From: Diadophis punctatus similis | Taxonomy: Eukaryota > Chordata > Lepidosauria > Squamata > Dipsadidae | NCBI GenBank assembly: GCA_023053685.1 | Contig: JALIGW010000001.1 | Span: forward strand, 47,907,859 to 47,971,858 | DNA: 64,000 nt | Reading direction: 5' to 3' | Part shown: positions 22,766 through 34,175 of the stretch, in pieces | Layout of the letters: every line of letters starts with the position of its first letter | Numbering within the stretch: the first letter of the stretch is position 1 | Notes under the pieces: generated by a model | The model's database searches: none | Told to the model about the DNA's origin: nothing | What the model saw: only the letters and a program-made list of their open reading frames with translations | Program-made: the position numbers and the translations under genes

Positions 22766-23451
22766 ATGCACCTGGAATTTTCTAAAACTTACGGTATTGT
22801 TTAGTGGGATCTCTGTGTGGCTAGGCAGACTGCCAACAAATGCCTGTAGCTCCACTTTGACCCTCATAATATTTTCAACCTTGAACTCATTGCCCTTCTG
22901 CTTTATTAAAATTATTTTTAATATCTAGTTATATACTTAGGAAGTATTTACATAAAAAAGTTTGTTCCTTTTTTCTGTGCTTGCTTTAATATCTTCAAAA
23001 CTCTTTGATTTTTTTTTGTCAGGACATCTTCTCCAGCTTCATGGGTATCTTTAAGGGTCATTGTTGCAGGAGCAAACTTTCTCTCCATCATGGATGGGTA
23101 TAGACTAGAGTATGTCCTTTCTCCATTAGAAAATGTCACCTAATAGACATTTGTAAGCACTGCAGGCACTTATAAATAGGCTTGCTGCAATCATTGTTTT
23201 CATTTGCAAACACTCGCAGGGGAGCAAGTTCTGAAGACAGATTCTGAAGCTGTTTTGTGAGAAACTGTGAAAAGTGGGGGTTGAGGTGTTTGGTTTATGT
23301 AAGAAAAGGCAACACAGTCCAGATGTGAGAGACACGAGAAAATACATTTCAAAGAAACTCCACTTTAATTTATTTACTATAATTAGGGCCTGGAATTTGA
23401 TTTTAGTTTTCAAAAATCTTCTTTTGCCACAAACTAGCATTAAAGACATGT

Positions 23452-23476
23452 CTGTCTGTCTGTCTGTCTGTCTGAT
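23452..23476. repeat. (CTGT)n microsatellite
   Basis: Six CTGT units. Confidence 0.85.
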
Positions 23477-24005
23477 TTCTGAGGCTTTTCTGAGTATAGA
23501 TAACAAGTCTGTAAACAAAATAAGGGTTTTGGGCAAGTTGCCATAATTATCACATTTAATACATGTAATACATGTAAGCAATTCTCATTAATTTCAAGCA
23601 GCATGTAGAATTATCTTTGGAAAGGTCTGGTTTATGCATCTCAAAAAGAAAAGCCATCTATTCATTAGAAATATTATAAGGTATTTCATATTCATCCAAT
23701 AGTGTCTCTTTCATGTATTATTCAGCTTTAAGATACGTGGTGTATTTGCTACCATTGCCTGAAAGCATTCTGTATGCTTTTAGAAAACGAAGCCTTGGAA
23801 AATATTGGGCCTGGTAGAGGATGAGAAAGATACTACCTAAAATTGATGAGCGCTATGTTAAAGAGGCTATGTACTTCCTATTCCCTCTTAAGGGTATAAC
23901 AGTGCAACCAATATATCAATATTTTGGATAAGGCAAGTGGGGTAGAACAGAATACAATACAAATACAATACAAATCTGTATTTTCATGACCTTTACCAAT
24001 AATAT

Positions 24006-24343
24006 TGTCACGATGTGGATATTGCCAGTTGAGCATCTCTACTATTTCTAGGTTTACTGTATTTTCTAATCAAGCAGACATGTGATATGTTTTACTACGC
24101 ATGTGTGCATTCCAGGAGTCTCCTCCTTCCTTCTTCTCCTGTGAGCCTCGCCCGAGGCAGACGTGAATTCTTAGCTGAGAAAATGTAGCTTATTTAAGGT
24201 TTATATTCTTTTGTTACTTTTGTACTGAAATAAATATTTTGTTAATTAGAATTGAATCTCGGTTTTATTTTCTAAGTAAGAATGACTTCAAAGAAGCAAG
24301 ATCCTATATCACCTCTTTGATAGGAATATTTTCCTATCCGTCA
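24006..24343 (+). mobile_element. Solo LTR, 338 bp, exact 5-bp TSD
   Basis: It starts TGTCACGATGTGG and ends CTATCCGTCA. AATAT flanks both sides exactly (24001-24005 and 24344-24348). It contains TATTTAAGGTTTATA as a possible promoter and GAAATAAATATTTTG as a polyadenylation region, in the order expected for a + strand LTR. It is unrelated in sequence to the LTRs at 1127 and 19418. The superfamily is not determined. Confidence 0.8.
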
Positions 24344-25086
24344 AATATTAACAATATCAACAATATATTATAAATGCTGTAGAAGGATGCAAATGGCTGA
24401 CACTCATGCCTGTCATTGCAGTTTGTAGTATATACGTGGTTGACATGTGAAGAAACACGAGTTACAGTAGTCCAGTTTATGTAAATAGAAGAGGGCTATC
24501 CCCAAATCTTGATGAACTCAATTTTTTAGCTTTTGCTTTTCGTGAACATTGATAGATGTTGCAGACCAATCTCTCAGACTGCAGGTTACTGTCCCATGAG
24601 AATGCACTGAGAAGGGAATATAGCTGAGTATTTTAAAGAGTCTTAGTTTCAGACATTGCAGCATTTATCCTGTCACCCACCCACCCCTGAGTCACATATC
24701 TTTGAAGCAGCACAATATTAAAGGCTAAAAGAAATGTAGGTGCAGAAGTAAAGCAGTATCTGTAATAACACTGAACATATGAAGTATTGATTTAATATTT
24801 AGGGAACATGAAGATTTATAGTTCTTGGAGGGTAAATATTTATCTTTCAGATCCATGTCTTGAGTTACACTGAGATGAAAATCAATATTTACTTACAACC
24901 ATTTAAATCTAGAAATCCTAGCTATATTATGGAGGTGTGATATTCCTCCTGTATTCTTATAGTTTTTAAACTGCATAACGATGAGCGAGAAAATGAACAG
25001 ATTAAAAAACTCTATTACAACTTTTGCATTGGTGATTTTAAGATCATATATTGTTCCTTAAATAAAATTTCAGCCTTTTTCTAGAA

Positions 25087-25220
25087 CAGGAATGTCAAAT
25101 TGGCGGTCCACAGGCCAGATGTGTCATGCGCAGGCCACGCCCTCCCCAGCTCCATGAATGGGAAAATAGTCATGAAATGTCACGTGACAGCAATGTGACA
25201 TAGCGAGTTTGACAACCATT
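25087..25220. mobile_element. hAT-type MITE with exact TSD
   Basis: Begins CAGGAATGTCAAATTGGCGG and ends GCGAGTTTGACAACCATT, degraded versions of the CAGGGGTGTCAAACT end. TTCTAGAA flanks both sides (25079-25086 and 25221-25228). Same family as 4311-4443. Confidence 0.85.
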
Positions 25221-25639
25221 TTCTAGAAAAAGTGTTTCGAAAAAATCAGTAACTGGGCAAATGAGGGCCGGAGCAACCATTCTATTCAAATGAAAAAATA
25301 AAATTGGAAATTTATTTTCCAGTTTTCAGTTGGAAAGTACAGCAAAGTAGACGAAGAAGTCTGGATCTTCTAAACAGACTTGTGAAATGTGATTCACATT
25401 CCCTCACTTTTTAAAAACTAAAGCTAGTGGTTTGCTGTGAGTTGGCTCCCTTATTTTAAAAGCCAAATATATTGTGAAATGGGCTGTACTTTTCCAAGAT
25501 GCATGGTAAAAATGGCCTACATTTATCTTCATTTTATGGAAATTCTATGTGTAAACCACTTCAGTTTCACTATGAATTCACCAAATTCTTCTAAGTTGGT
25601 CCATCCTGCAGCTGTCCAAGAGGTACAGTACTGATAGAA

Positions 25640-25720
25640 GATAATATTTGTAGCTTAGAGTTGAACTGTGAGGTCCTTGGTACTCTCTGAGCTTGGTACT
25701 TATACTCTGAGGTAAAGTTT
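25640..25720. repeat. Fragment of dispersed repeat (CCTTGGTACTCTCTGAGCTT)
   Basis: Contains AATATTTGTAGCTTAGAGTT and CTTGGTACTCTCTGAGCTTGG, matching the left arm of the repeats at 33485, 46246 and 52745. Confidence 0.6.
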
Positions 25721-25871
25721 GTGCATATCTGATACAGGCAAAAAAAAAGACATACTGTATGCTTTAATAAAGTGCATTTGTAAAAACACAGTAGCATATT
25801 TAGAAAAAAGAGGACTGTAAATATTATAATGATATACTAAAGTAGAACATTTTTCTCTTGCATTCTTACAG

Positions 25872-26022
25872 GTGGCCTTGCACTGGCCCAGGTCCTATTT
25901 TTTTATGTGAAATACCTTGTACTTTTTGGTGTTCCAGCACTTGTTGTTCGCATGGATGGACTCAAGCCTCCTGATTTACCTCGTTGTGTAAGCACCATGT
26001 ACAGTTTTTCTGGAATGTGGAG
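25872..26022 (+). CDS. HHAT: HHAT internal exon (human residues ~286-336)
   Basis: This 151-nt exon completes the glycine codon begun at 12513 and reads G-L-A-L-A-Q-V-L-F-F-Y-V-K-Y-L-V-L-F-G-V, then P-P-D-L-P-R-C-V-S-T-M-Y-S-F-S-G-M-W and two bases of an arginine codon. The cysteine in P-R-C-V-S corresponds to human Cys324, another reported palmitoylation site. G-M-W is the conserved run leading into the MBOAT active-site region. Acceptor CATTCTTACAG|GT; donor TGGAG|GTTAGC. Phase fits the neighbours on both sides (1 then 2). Confidence 0.95.
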
Positions 26023-26889
26023 GTTAGCTTTATTTGATTGCTGATGTTTATTGTGTGAGCCTTTTTTTATGTAATAGCAGTTGGGTGCTACAGTAGTCTT
26101 TGCATATTCATTACAAATATATTCTGCTTTCAGAATAATTTTCTATTTAATAATCACTGTCACCTAATGCATAGAAAAATTCAAACCTGCCGTTGGGATG
26201 TTCTTGACGAACTGACACTGATCTGATAATTACTTCCCTATTCAGTTCTTTCTGAAATATGACTCATTTTCCATTATTGTCCCCTTGAACAAAGCACTTT
26301 GTCTAGAAAATTCATAAAGTCGGTTAAATAGCATTTTATTAGGTAATCCCATAGGGACAGTACTGAGGATAATTTCTTCTGTGTCAAGTTAAAAGTAATG
26401 GATTCTACCTGAAATGAAATAACCAGAGTCATTTTGAAGGTGTAAAAATTTGATTGAGTTTAGTACACCTTTGGGTTTCCATTGTTTTAGAAGGTTATTT
26501 TTGCTATTGTGGATAACTATATAATGATGACAATCTACTTTTGCTGTCTAGAGAAAGGGGCTAACCTATGAAGTGAACATCTGCTTAGCTATTTTGTCTG
26601 CTCTTGATAGTGTGGATTTAGCAGCTAATCCCTGGAATGCTTTATATCATCAACTTTGTCAATTACATTGTTCTCCAGATGGCATCAAGCTTTCCACCAT
26701 ATGTGTATGGTGTATGATTGGTAACCTCCTTGTAATGAGCCTTACAGAATTGTTTTTTTAAAAACTGTTTTAGAACTTTGGTTGGTACAATATCAATGGT
26801 CTCAGTGCAATTTGTCCATAAGGTAACCCTAAATTAACATGACAAAAATAGCTTTCATACATAAAATTAAAACCTATTTGTTCCTAGAT

Positions 26890-26975
26890 TGATTTAATTT
26901 AATTAATTTAATAGATTTGTATGCCGCCTAACTCCCGAGGGAGTCTGGCGTGTCTGGGAAACCCACAAGCAAGAC
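26890..26975 (-). repeat. LINE 3'-end fragment (minus)
   Basis: TTTGTATGCCGCCTAACTCC followed by CGAGGGAGTCTGG resembles the inverted 3' end of the CR1/L2-type LINE seen at 47530-47597 (GTACGCCGCCCTGAGTCC). Only a fragment. Confidence 0.4.
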
Positions 26976-27361
26976 AAGGGCATCAGTTTATTGTTTTCCT
27001 TACTTTATATAATGTTCTTCATAATGGTCTAATCCCATTTTAAAGATGATCCCCTATTATTTAGGGGAAATGACTTCAGTTACATAATATTTTTTTATCT
27101 TGAGAACTGAAGGAAAACACTAGAAATACTTGTTTCAAACTGATAGAAAGGAAATTATAGGGAAGTTATTTTAGGTTTCAGAAAATAGTTGAAAGCCTTA
27201 CTTTATCATTCCTTGGTGGTGATGGGAAATTGTATATTGTGGCTTAGCTTTTTGGTCATCATTCATTCTAAGAGAGTTTTGCTATTTAAGCTAATATCAG
27301 ATTTGTACATTTTATTCTATGATAACTATTGTTATTTTCTTCATTATGCCTCTCATGTTTG

Positions 27362-27603
27362 TCTTGTTTATTTTGCTTATTTATTTATATCCAACCCTTA
27401 TTATTTTTACAAATAACTCAAGATGGCGAACACATATAATACTTCTTCCTCCTTCTATTTTCCCTACAACAATTCTGTGAGGTGAATTGGGTTGAGAGAG
27501 AGTGATTGGCTCAAAGTCACCCAGCTGTCTTTCATAGCTAAGGCAGAATGGTCTCCTATTTTCTAACCTGGTGCCTTAATCACCAGACCAAAATGTTACT
27601 GGA
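27362..27603 (-). mobile_element. Sauria-type SINE (minus strand)
   Basis: Read on the minus strand the head is a decayed GGTGATTAAGGCACCAGG, the body has GCTGGGTGACTTTGAGCC and CTCTCTCTCAACCCAATTC, and the 3' part has TTGAGTTATTTGTAAAAATA before an AT-rich tail. The order matches the SINE at 16247-16464 in its 5' two thirds. Confidence 0.7.
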
Positions 27604-27889
27604 TTGAACACAAAAAACGTTAAACTGGCAAGATGAGAATGAGGATGAAGAGACTTGCCATCTCTTTGAGCTCTTTCTCTTGTTTATTTCCTTCCATTTT
27701 GAACAATGGAAAATAATTTATTTAGACTAGCTCTCAAGCTAATCTAGATAGCTCTCTGGGTTGGGAGTGTGATGTAGGCAAGTCTTCATCTTCCCTTTTC
27801 AGTCATCACCATCCAATGTCCAACTGTCACTGGATTTCCCTATTTGAGGATGGAATCTTCCCTCTAATCCTGGGTCTCCCCCAAGAGCC

Positions 27890-28215
27890 ACAGGATTGCT
27901 GCCCAAATACTTTACCTGACTGAAAAAATTGCTGCCTGGAACACTTTACCTGACTCAGTAGTTTCTTCCCCAAACCCCAAAAACTTCAATCTTAGACTAT
28001 CTACCATCGACCTCACCCCATTCCTAAGAGGTCGGTAAGGGGCGTGCATAAGCGCACAATCGTGCCTACCGTTCCTGTCCTAATGTATCCATATATTCAT
28101 ACCTCTTTTATTCATGCTTGTACTATTACATATATATTAAATCATGTTTTTACTGTTTATACTTTGCTTATAATCATATATGCTTGACAAATAAACAAAT
28201 ACAAATACAAAATAA
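27890..28215 (+). pseudogene. LINE 3' end with reverse-transcriptase C-terminal remnant
   Basis: 27900-28035 translates with W-N-T-L-P-D-S-V-V-S-S-P and F-N-L-R-L-S-T-I-D-L, the typical C-terminal motif of CR1/L2-clade LINE proteins. The 3' untranslated part contains GGGGCGTGCATAAGCGCAC and ends CTTGACAAATAAACAAATAC. The element is heavily 5'-truncated and inactive. Confidence 0.6.
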
Positions 28216-28617
28216 AAAATAAGCCAGTTTTTCAAATGGTATTTGAGCACTTGGCCTCTGCATCATAGGCAAGAAGAAACTGCATGCATTCAAAGCTCAT
28301 TAGGATTCAAGCAAGCTTTTCAATAATTAATCAGCAATATTAAAAGCTAGTAACAAATAAGTAATTTTCAGTGGGACTGCATGTAGTTCTGATTTAGAAA
28401 GAGATGTTACCTGACAGGGATGTGCAATGGAAAGATACAGATATTTTAAGAGTTGCAGAGAAGTGGTGCATTTAGATTCCTGTTCATGTTTTCGAATTAA
28501 TTCTGAAGCACAACCCTGCTAATAAGATGATGAATGCTTCCAAATGTAAATCTAAATTATCAAACCTAGGAGGAGGATCCTTATCCTCAAAAATAAATAT
28601 ACTGCCTCAGACCAGCC

Positions 28618-29080
28618 ACACTCTCTCTCAGCCCTAGGAATCAAGCAATGGCAAACCACTTCTGAAATCTTGCCAAGAAAACTGCAAGGAACAGTCTAGG
28701 TCAGGGGTGTCAAACTTGATTTCATTGAGGGCTGCATCAGGGTTGTGTTTGACCTCAGGGGCTGGGGTGGGCATGGCCAGCTCAATGTCACTCATGTCGG
28801 GGAGTGCCTGTGGTGGCCTGAGTGCTCTGCAAGCGAAAACGGGCTCCCGAGCTTTATTTTTGGCTGCAACGGCCTCCTGCAAACCTCTGCCAATGAAAAC
28901 GGAGCTTGGGAGGGCTGCACGCGGCCCTCATGAGCTTCATTTTCACTGGCAGAGGCACCACAGACTGGTCCTTCGCTGTTTCCAGGGCGGCCCCGTGGGC
29001 CAGATCTAAGCACCCTGTGGGCTGGAGTTTGATTCCCCTGGTCTAGGTGGTCACCATGAGTCAAAGATTAACACAAAGAA
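28618..29080 (+). mobile_element. Sauria-type SINE 3' half, split by a hAT element
   Basis: CTCTCAGCCCTAGGAATCAA, GCAATGGCAAACCACTTCTG and GCCAAGAAAACTGCAAGGAA match the body of 16247-16464. The sequence stops at the 8-bp target GTCTAGGT (28694-28701) and resumes after the insert with GGTCACCATGAGTCAAAG, the Bov-B-like 3' end of this SINE. Confidence 0.75.
28702..29040. mobile_element. Non-autonomous hAT element, 339 bp, exact 8-bp TSD
   Basis: Begins CAGGGGTGTCAAACTTGATT and ends GGAGTTTGATTCCCCTG. GTCTAGGT is duplicated exactly at 28694-28701 and 29041-29048. The GC-rich interior has no transposase. It splits a SINE. Confidence 0.95.
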
Positions 29081-29501
29081 GTTAAAACACAGTTTAAAAT
29101 TCATAATATATAATGCATAAATATAAATTAAGAATATATATATAAAAGTCATTTAACAGCTACCAAAGTTCCAGAGTGGTTTACAACTGATTACTAAAAG
29201 ATCAATTATAGAAATAGTTCTTAACAATCTCAATAACAAGCTACACATTCATGGGAAATGACAAGCTGACAACAGAATCATCTTCAAAAGAGCTTCTTGT
29301 ACAGAACTTAATAACTGGGAAAATACATAACACAGTGTAGGTTGTTCTATAGGGATAACAAAAGAAAACACTATATCTCTAGGATCTGTTCAACTCTTTG
29401 CTCCCCAAACAACATTTTGGATAGCCTGAGAGCACATGTTCAGCCTTGATTATCATTTAGTCTGTTGTGGTGCCTAATATGAACTGAGACAGACGGACGG
29501 A

Positions 29502-29564
29502 CAGGGAAGGAAGGAAGGAAGGAAGGAAGGAAGGAAGGAAGGAAGGAAGGAAGGAAGGAAGGAA
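29502..29564. repeat. (GGAA)n microsatellite
   Basis: About 15 GGAA units; the open frame on the other strand that runs through it is only a periodic peptide. Confidence 0.95.
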
Positions 29565-30162
29565 GAAGGGGGGTTTAATTGAGCTTTGGGATTTTAGATG
29601 CTGATCATAAAAAGTAATGAGCATGTTTGTGGATTTAAAACAGATCACAAGTAATTCCATGAAAATATGAAATATTTCGTATTTCCATCTATTGCAAGTG
29701 GAAAATATTATTGAGTCATTCAAAATGACACTGTTTCAAATAATGTAAGTCCACTGCCTTATATTTATATAAAATAATAAAAGCAGAATATAAATAAATA
29801 AAAACAACAGGGTTGCAAACGTGATAAAATGTGATGGGGGATGGGGGCATGACTATGTGTCATTACTGAAAAATATTTGTAATAACATGCAGTCATTTCT
29901 CCTAACTTGACATCAAATTGGTTGGGAATATCGGAACCTTTATTCCAGCAAATGTGCAGATGCCAGATTGAGGAAAGCAAATTTACAGCTTTGCCGATTT
30001 TAGTCAGTGATGAATTCATTGATTGTTAGACTTTTGAGAGCAAAATGTAAAGATAGCACAAAAAAAATTTTTTTTGAAAGCCATGACACTATCCTTTCTG
30101 AGATGGGAAAGATTGTTTTCTGTTTTCATGCTTGGAATTAGGCTAGACTGAGGATTGGAGCT

Positions 30163-30408
30163 TCATGAAAGGATTTCAAGATGCTTTACTTCTTTTTCTG
30201 TAAGGCCTGGGGACAAGCCGTTTTTATTCCACAGTGGCATGGTAGCGGGTGTGGGAGGGTGCCATTTCCTTTCTGAGCTTAGATCATCATAACCACAGTA
30301 AAGGTGATATCGATTTTTTCCCCCTGGGTTCAACTTCTCAATTTCTGCATCTTTCAGAAGATTAAGGATATCTTCTGTCATCCCACACAATTTTTTCCTC
30401 CTATCAAT
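30163..30408 (-). CDS. Candidate terminal coding exon of an unrecognised antisense gene
   Basis: On the minus strand, an excellent acceptor (a C/T tract ending CCCCCTTTTTATAG) is followed directly by an open frame of 81 codons ending in TGA at 30163-30165. It reads I-D-R-R-K-K-L-C-G-M-T-E-D-I-L-N-L-L-K, has Y-C-G-Y-D-D in the middle and ends H-L-E-I-L-S. The composition (charged helix, then W-H-P-P-T-P-A-T-M-P-L-W) looks like real protein rather than translated AT-rich intron. The frame is open from the first base after the acceptor. An AATAAA on the same strand lies at about 29944-29939. I do not recognise the protein. It could also be a chance frame or a dead exon. No ATG of its own is needed if it is spliced. 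Confidence 0.45.
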   Translation of the reverse strand: MDRRKKLCGMTEDILNLLKDAEIEKLNPGGKNRYHLYCGYDDLSSERKWHPPTPATMPLWNKNGLSPGLTEKEVKHLEILS

Positions 30409-30963
30409 CTATAAAAAGGGGGAGAGTTTGAGGGGGGGGGGAATGTCTGGTCACAGAATGTTGGTAGTTTTTGCATGAGTCTCTCAAAATTAACAATGAT
30501 GGTGGAATTTAGCAGCTCCAGAAGGTTAAACAATAATGAGCCCAAACAACGTGGTTATTGTTCCTATTTCCCTTTAAGATTATTATGGGAAAACTAATGA
30601 AAATTGTTTTTACCCTTTCATTTTTGCTTTTTTTTTCCTGTTTAAGAAACACATGCATTCTGGAAGACAGAATAATTAGAGTTCCTAACAATGTTCCCAT
30701 TTGAATTAAATTCTCCTTTATGACGTTCTCAGTTATATTTGTGTGATTATTTCAGCGGAAAGTAATTTCTACCAATCTCTCCTTTGATTGCCCAATAACT
30801 AATTGAACTCAGTCCACGAATAGATTAAATCTTGCACTCGTTTCTCACGAGCATGAGGGTCTTCCCCCCCCCTTTTGTAGTATCCCAATTGGAAACTGCC
30901 ACCCTGTAGACATAAATTTATTTGGAAGGATGCACATCAAAAGAAACTTTGAGCTGATAGTGG

Positions 30964-30991
30964 ATGATTTATTTATTTATTTATTTATTTG
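30964..30991. repeat. (ATTT)n microsatellite
   Basis: Six to seven ATTT units. Confidence 0.85.
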
Positions 30992-31206
30992 CATGCCTGT
31001 AGGGTTAGTAATATTTGAGCTCCATTACTACTTTTATAAAACATTTATGTGTGCTTTCCCTGCCAGTTATTAATCTATACATTCTTCTGATGTTATAAAT
31101 TGAAAAGCAGGACTATAAATTGATCTATAACTTGTTTGGCTGGCAGAACATGAAAGATGGTTTCAAAATGTGAGAAGCAAAATTATGAAGCATCTAGCTT
31201 CAGAGA

Positions 31207-31207
31207 A

Positions 31208-31281
<74 letters not shown>
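31207..31281. repeat. (CTAT)n / (GATA)n microsatellite
   Basis: About 18 CTAT units, followed by a short CTT/CAT-rich stretch (31296-31320). GATA arrays of this type are common in snake genomes. The open frames through it are periodic peptides. Confidence 0.95.
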
Positions 31282-31510
31282 TTATCATCTTCCTCTTCTT
31301 CATCATCATCATCATCATCTTCTCTCATCTGAATGCAACTAGAGACAGAAAGTAGTTTTAACAGAGTTTTAAACAATCAGTTAAGAAAGATTTCTTTAGA
31401 TTAAAACAGTCAAAAGAATATTAGAACTTCATCTCTTCCCACAAACTTTGAATAATCCCTCCTCCCCAGGTTTGCCATCCCATTTATGATTAGCCAAATT
31501 GGGTACAGAT

Positions 31511-31827
31511 CAGGGGTGAAATCCAGCAGGTTCGGACAGGTTCTGCAGAACCGGTAGCGGAAATTTTGGGAAGTTCGGAGAACTGGTAGCGGAAATTTTG
31601 AGTAGTTCAGAGAACCGGCAAATACCACCTCTGGCTGGTCCCAGAGTGGGGTGGGAATGGAGATTATGCAATATCCTTCCCCCAGAAGTGGGGAGGGAAT
31701 GGGGATTTTGCAGTATCCTTCCCCTGGAGTGGGGAGGGAATGGAGATTTTGCAGTATCCTTCCCCTGCCACACCTACCAAGCCATGCCCACAGAACCGGT
31801 AATAAAAAAATTTGGATTTCATCACTG
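31511..31827. mobile_element. hAT-type element, 317 bp, with internal tandem repeats and exact TSD
   Basis: Ends CAGGGGTGAAATCCA and TGGATTTCATCACTG are inverse. GTACAGAT is duplicated at 31503-31510 and 31828-31835. Inside, a unit with GTGGGGAGGGAATGG and TTTTGCAGTATCCTTCCCC is repeated three times (about 31642-31768), and an AACCGGTAGCGGAAATTTTG unit twice near 31549-31605. No transposase. Confidence 0.95.
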
Positions 31828-32387
31828 GTACAGATTTGTCACATATTAATATAATGCTATTTTTTCTGCTTGTTTTTCAGCTATTCTCATCCAGTTTGGT
31901 AGGAAAAATGCTTTCATTGTTTTCCTATAGGAAAGGTTGTGAAAGTTCTCTTGGTTGTCCCAATTACAAGAACACATTGGGTGTGTAAAGCTCTTGTCTT
32001 TGTGCTATCATTTCACCAGTGATTTGCAGCTTACTTCTTCTCTGCACTTCAAAGAATGCAATCCTATTGTTTTCATGGAATTTGGGAAAGTTTAGGGTTG
32101 TGAAACTAAATGGCTAGATTGCAGAACTCAAGAAACAGAATATTCCAAGGCAAGTAAATGGAGGTACAGGTTTGGGGAAGATAGGAAAGATTTTCCTAGG
32201 AGACCATGTATTGATGGTTATAGTTTAAGGTACCTCTTTGGGTATCCCTGTTTTCCCTCACAATGGCTAATTCTGAGTTTGAAAAACTGCTATGATGGGA
32301 AACATCTCCCAGCTCCAGAGTCCCAGCAGTTTCTTTTATAATTCCTATCACTTTCCCCCGAAAACCCCAACCCCAAATGGGGTGCAA

Positions 32388-32500
32388 CTCACTTAACAAC
32401 TCACTTAACAACAACTTGAGCAAAATTTGGGATTCAATTGTGGCCATCAGTTGATAACTTTCTCTATAATGTTTGCTAAGTGCCACATGCAATCAACCAG
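32388..32500. repeat. Tigger-like element fragment
   Basis: CAACTCACTTAACAACTCAC and ATTTGGGATTCAATTGTGG match blocks of the elements at 20113-20580 and 33831-34175. Confidence 0.5.
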
Positions 32501-32644
32501 ACCGACACGTACCAAATTCAAGCTAATTACTATAGTATGTTCTGCCTATAATACAGGAATCTCCCTAGTATGGCAGCTCTTCCTTGGGTACAATTAGATA
32601 AGGCTCCTAGGAACTTGGAGAAGTTCCTAAGAAAGGCCCTAGCC

Positions 32645-33069
32645 CAGTGATGGCGAACCTATGGCACGCGTGCCACAGGTGGCACGCGGAGCCATATCTG
32701 CCGGCACGCGAGCCGTTGCCCTAGCTCAGCTCCAGCGCAGATGTGCGTGCCGGACAGCTGATTTTTCACTCAGGTGGAGGCTCTGGGAGGGCATTTTAGA
32801 CTTCTGGAGGGCCTCTGGGGGGCGTTTTCACCCTCCCCAGGCTCCAGGGAAGCATCTGGAGCCTGGGGAGGGTGAAAAACAGGCCTACCGGGCCCACCAG
32901 AAGTCGGGAAACGGGCCATTTCCGGCCTCCAGAGGACCTCTGCAGGGGTGGGGGAGGCAGTTTTCGCCCTCCCCAGGCATTGAATTACGGATGTGGGCAC
33001 TCGCACGTGCGTGATAGCACACGTGCACACGCTTTCGGCACCCGAGGGAAAAAAGGTTCGCCATCACTG
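32645..33069. mobile_element. Non-autonomous hAT element, 425 bp, exact TSD
   Basis: Ends CAGTGATGGCGAACCT and AGGTTCGCCATCACTG are perfect inverse complements. CCCTAGCC is duplicated at 32637-32644 and 33070-33077. It shares its ends with 10595-11127 but the interior differs: GC-rich, with CAGGCTCCAGGGAAGC and GCCTGGGGAGGGTG pairing as a hairpin. Open frames on both strands here are shadows of the element. Confidence 0.96.
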
Positions 33070-33477
33070 CCCTAGCCCTTTTTGTGGTTGTGCAGTGACT
33101 TCAGGCTGAATCAGTACTTGATCCCTCCTCCCTGCCAGGCTGAGTGCTTCCCAACAACACATGACTGAGACAGGGAAAGAGACTGCAAAGATCATTGGTT
33201 GGTTGCCATTATAGGCAAATAAAGTTTTCTCATATAGCTATGCCAACATTAACTCTTGCTCTGATATACATTACTGTCAGGATCCCAAAATTTGGACGTA
33301 AATGCACATATTGGTCAGAAAATTAATGTTTTGTTATTGTTTGTTATTGCCATTTTTGTGAAAGGGCAATTAACCAAGGTAGTCATTAAACAAGAATACA
33401 AAGTCTATAATGCGCACCAAAACGATTAATAAACCAACCTATTTGCATTTGCACAATCTTTATAATACAAGTAGGCC

Positions 33478-33830
33478 TTGCAAAGGAGAATATTTGTAGT
33501 TCAGGGTTGAAATGAGGGGTCCTTGGTGCTCTCTGAGCTTGCATGTTCTTGGCTTGTCCAAAAATGCCAGGAAAGTTCTAGACGGCTGGCACACTGATAA
33601 ATCAGCCATCAATAGACATATAGACATTAATCAAGAAACTGCCAAAGAGCCATCAGTAACCAGCCGAATCTAAGAATCTCTAAGATCGCCCCCACCAACA
33701 CAGACAAGGCACCAAAATATAAACTGACAGCAAACACCACTCCTTATAGCACTGGTGATGTTACCTAGTTAAGGATAATGAAACGTCTGCAAGAAAACAA
33801 GCAAAGAGCACCAAGGAGCACCCTCAAATA
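33478..33830. repeat. Dispersed repeat with inverted ends, longest copy
   Basis: The left arm has GAATATTTGTAGTTCAGGGT and GTCCTTGGTGCTCTCTGAGC. The right arm has GGTGATGTTACCTAGTTAAG and AACGTCTGCAAGAAAAC. The middle (33545-33760) includes CTAGACGGCTGGCACACTG and CACAGACAAGGCACC. The shorter copies at 46246-46435 and 52745-52952 lack this middle, so this copy is closest to the parent element. Class unknown. Confidence 0.55.
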
Positions 33831-34175
33831 GGTCTTGACTACAGCCATTCATTTAATGACCATATGAAATTAATAACGGCACTAAAAAAATGACTTATGA
33901 CTGTTTTTCAAATTTATGACTGCTGCAGCATACCCATAGTCCGGTTATCAAAATTCGGATGCTTGGCAACTGGTATATATTTTTGATGGTTGCAGTGCCC
34001 TGAGGTCATGGGATACTTCTGACAAGCAAAGTCAGTGGGGAAACCAGATTCACTTAATGACCATGTTACTAACTTAACTAACTTAACTCTGGCTAAAATG
34101 GGGCAAAATTCAATTAATAACTTGCTTAGCAATGGAAATTTGGGACTCAATTGTGTCCATACGTTGAGGACTACC
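33831..34175. mobile_element. Tigger-like DNA transposon fragment
   Basis: Contains CATTCATTTAATGACCATAT, GACAAGCAAAGTCAGTGGGG and ends ACGTTGAGGACTACC, in the same order as 20113-20580. It abuts the repeat at 33478-33830. The minus-strand open frame across it (33914-34300) is a shadow. Confidence 0.6.

Larger units (their letters stand above)
12514..25871 (+). other. HHAT: HHAT intron, 13358 nt
   Basis: The intron contains, in order, a MITE remnant, Bov-B and Tc1-like remnants, a SINE, dinucleotide arrays, two solo LTRs, a Tigger-like element, a SINE and a MITE, listed separately. Stretches where I recognise nothing: 12514-12940, 15990-16240, 16470-17485, 17600-18640, 18930-19415, 20585-22255, 22770-24000, 24350-25075 and 25230-25635. 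No open frame in these looks like a protein. Confidence 0.85.

Noticed and set aside
32661..33075. Open frames on both strands
   Set aside because: Shadows of the GC-rich hAT element at 32645-33069.
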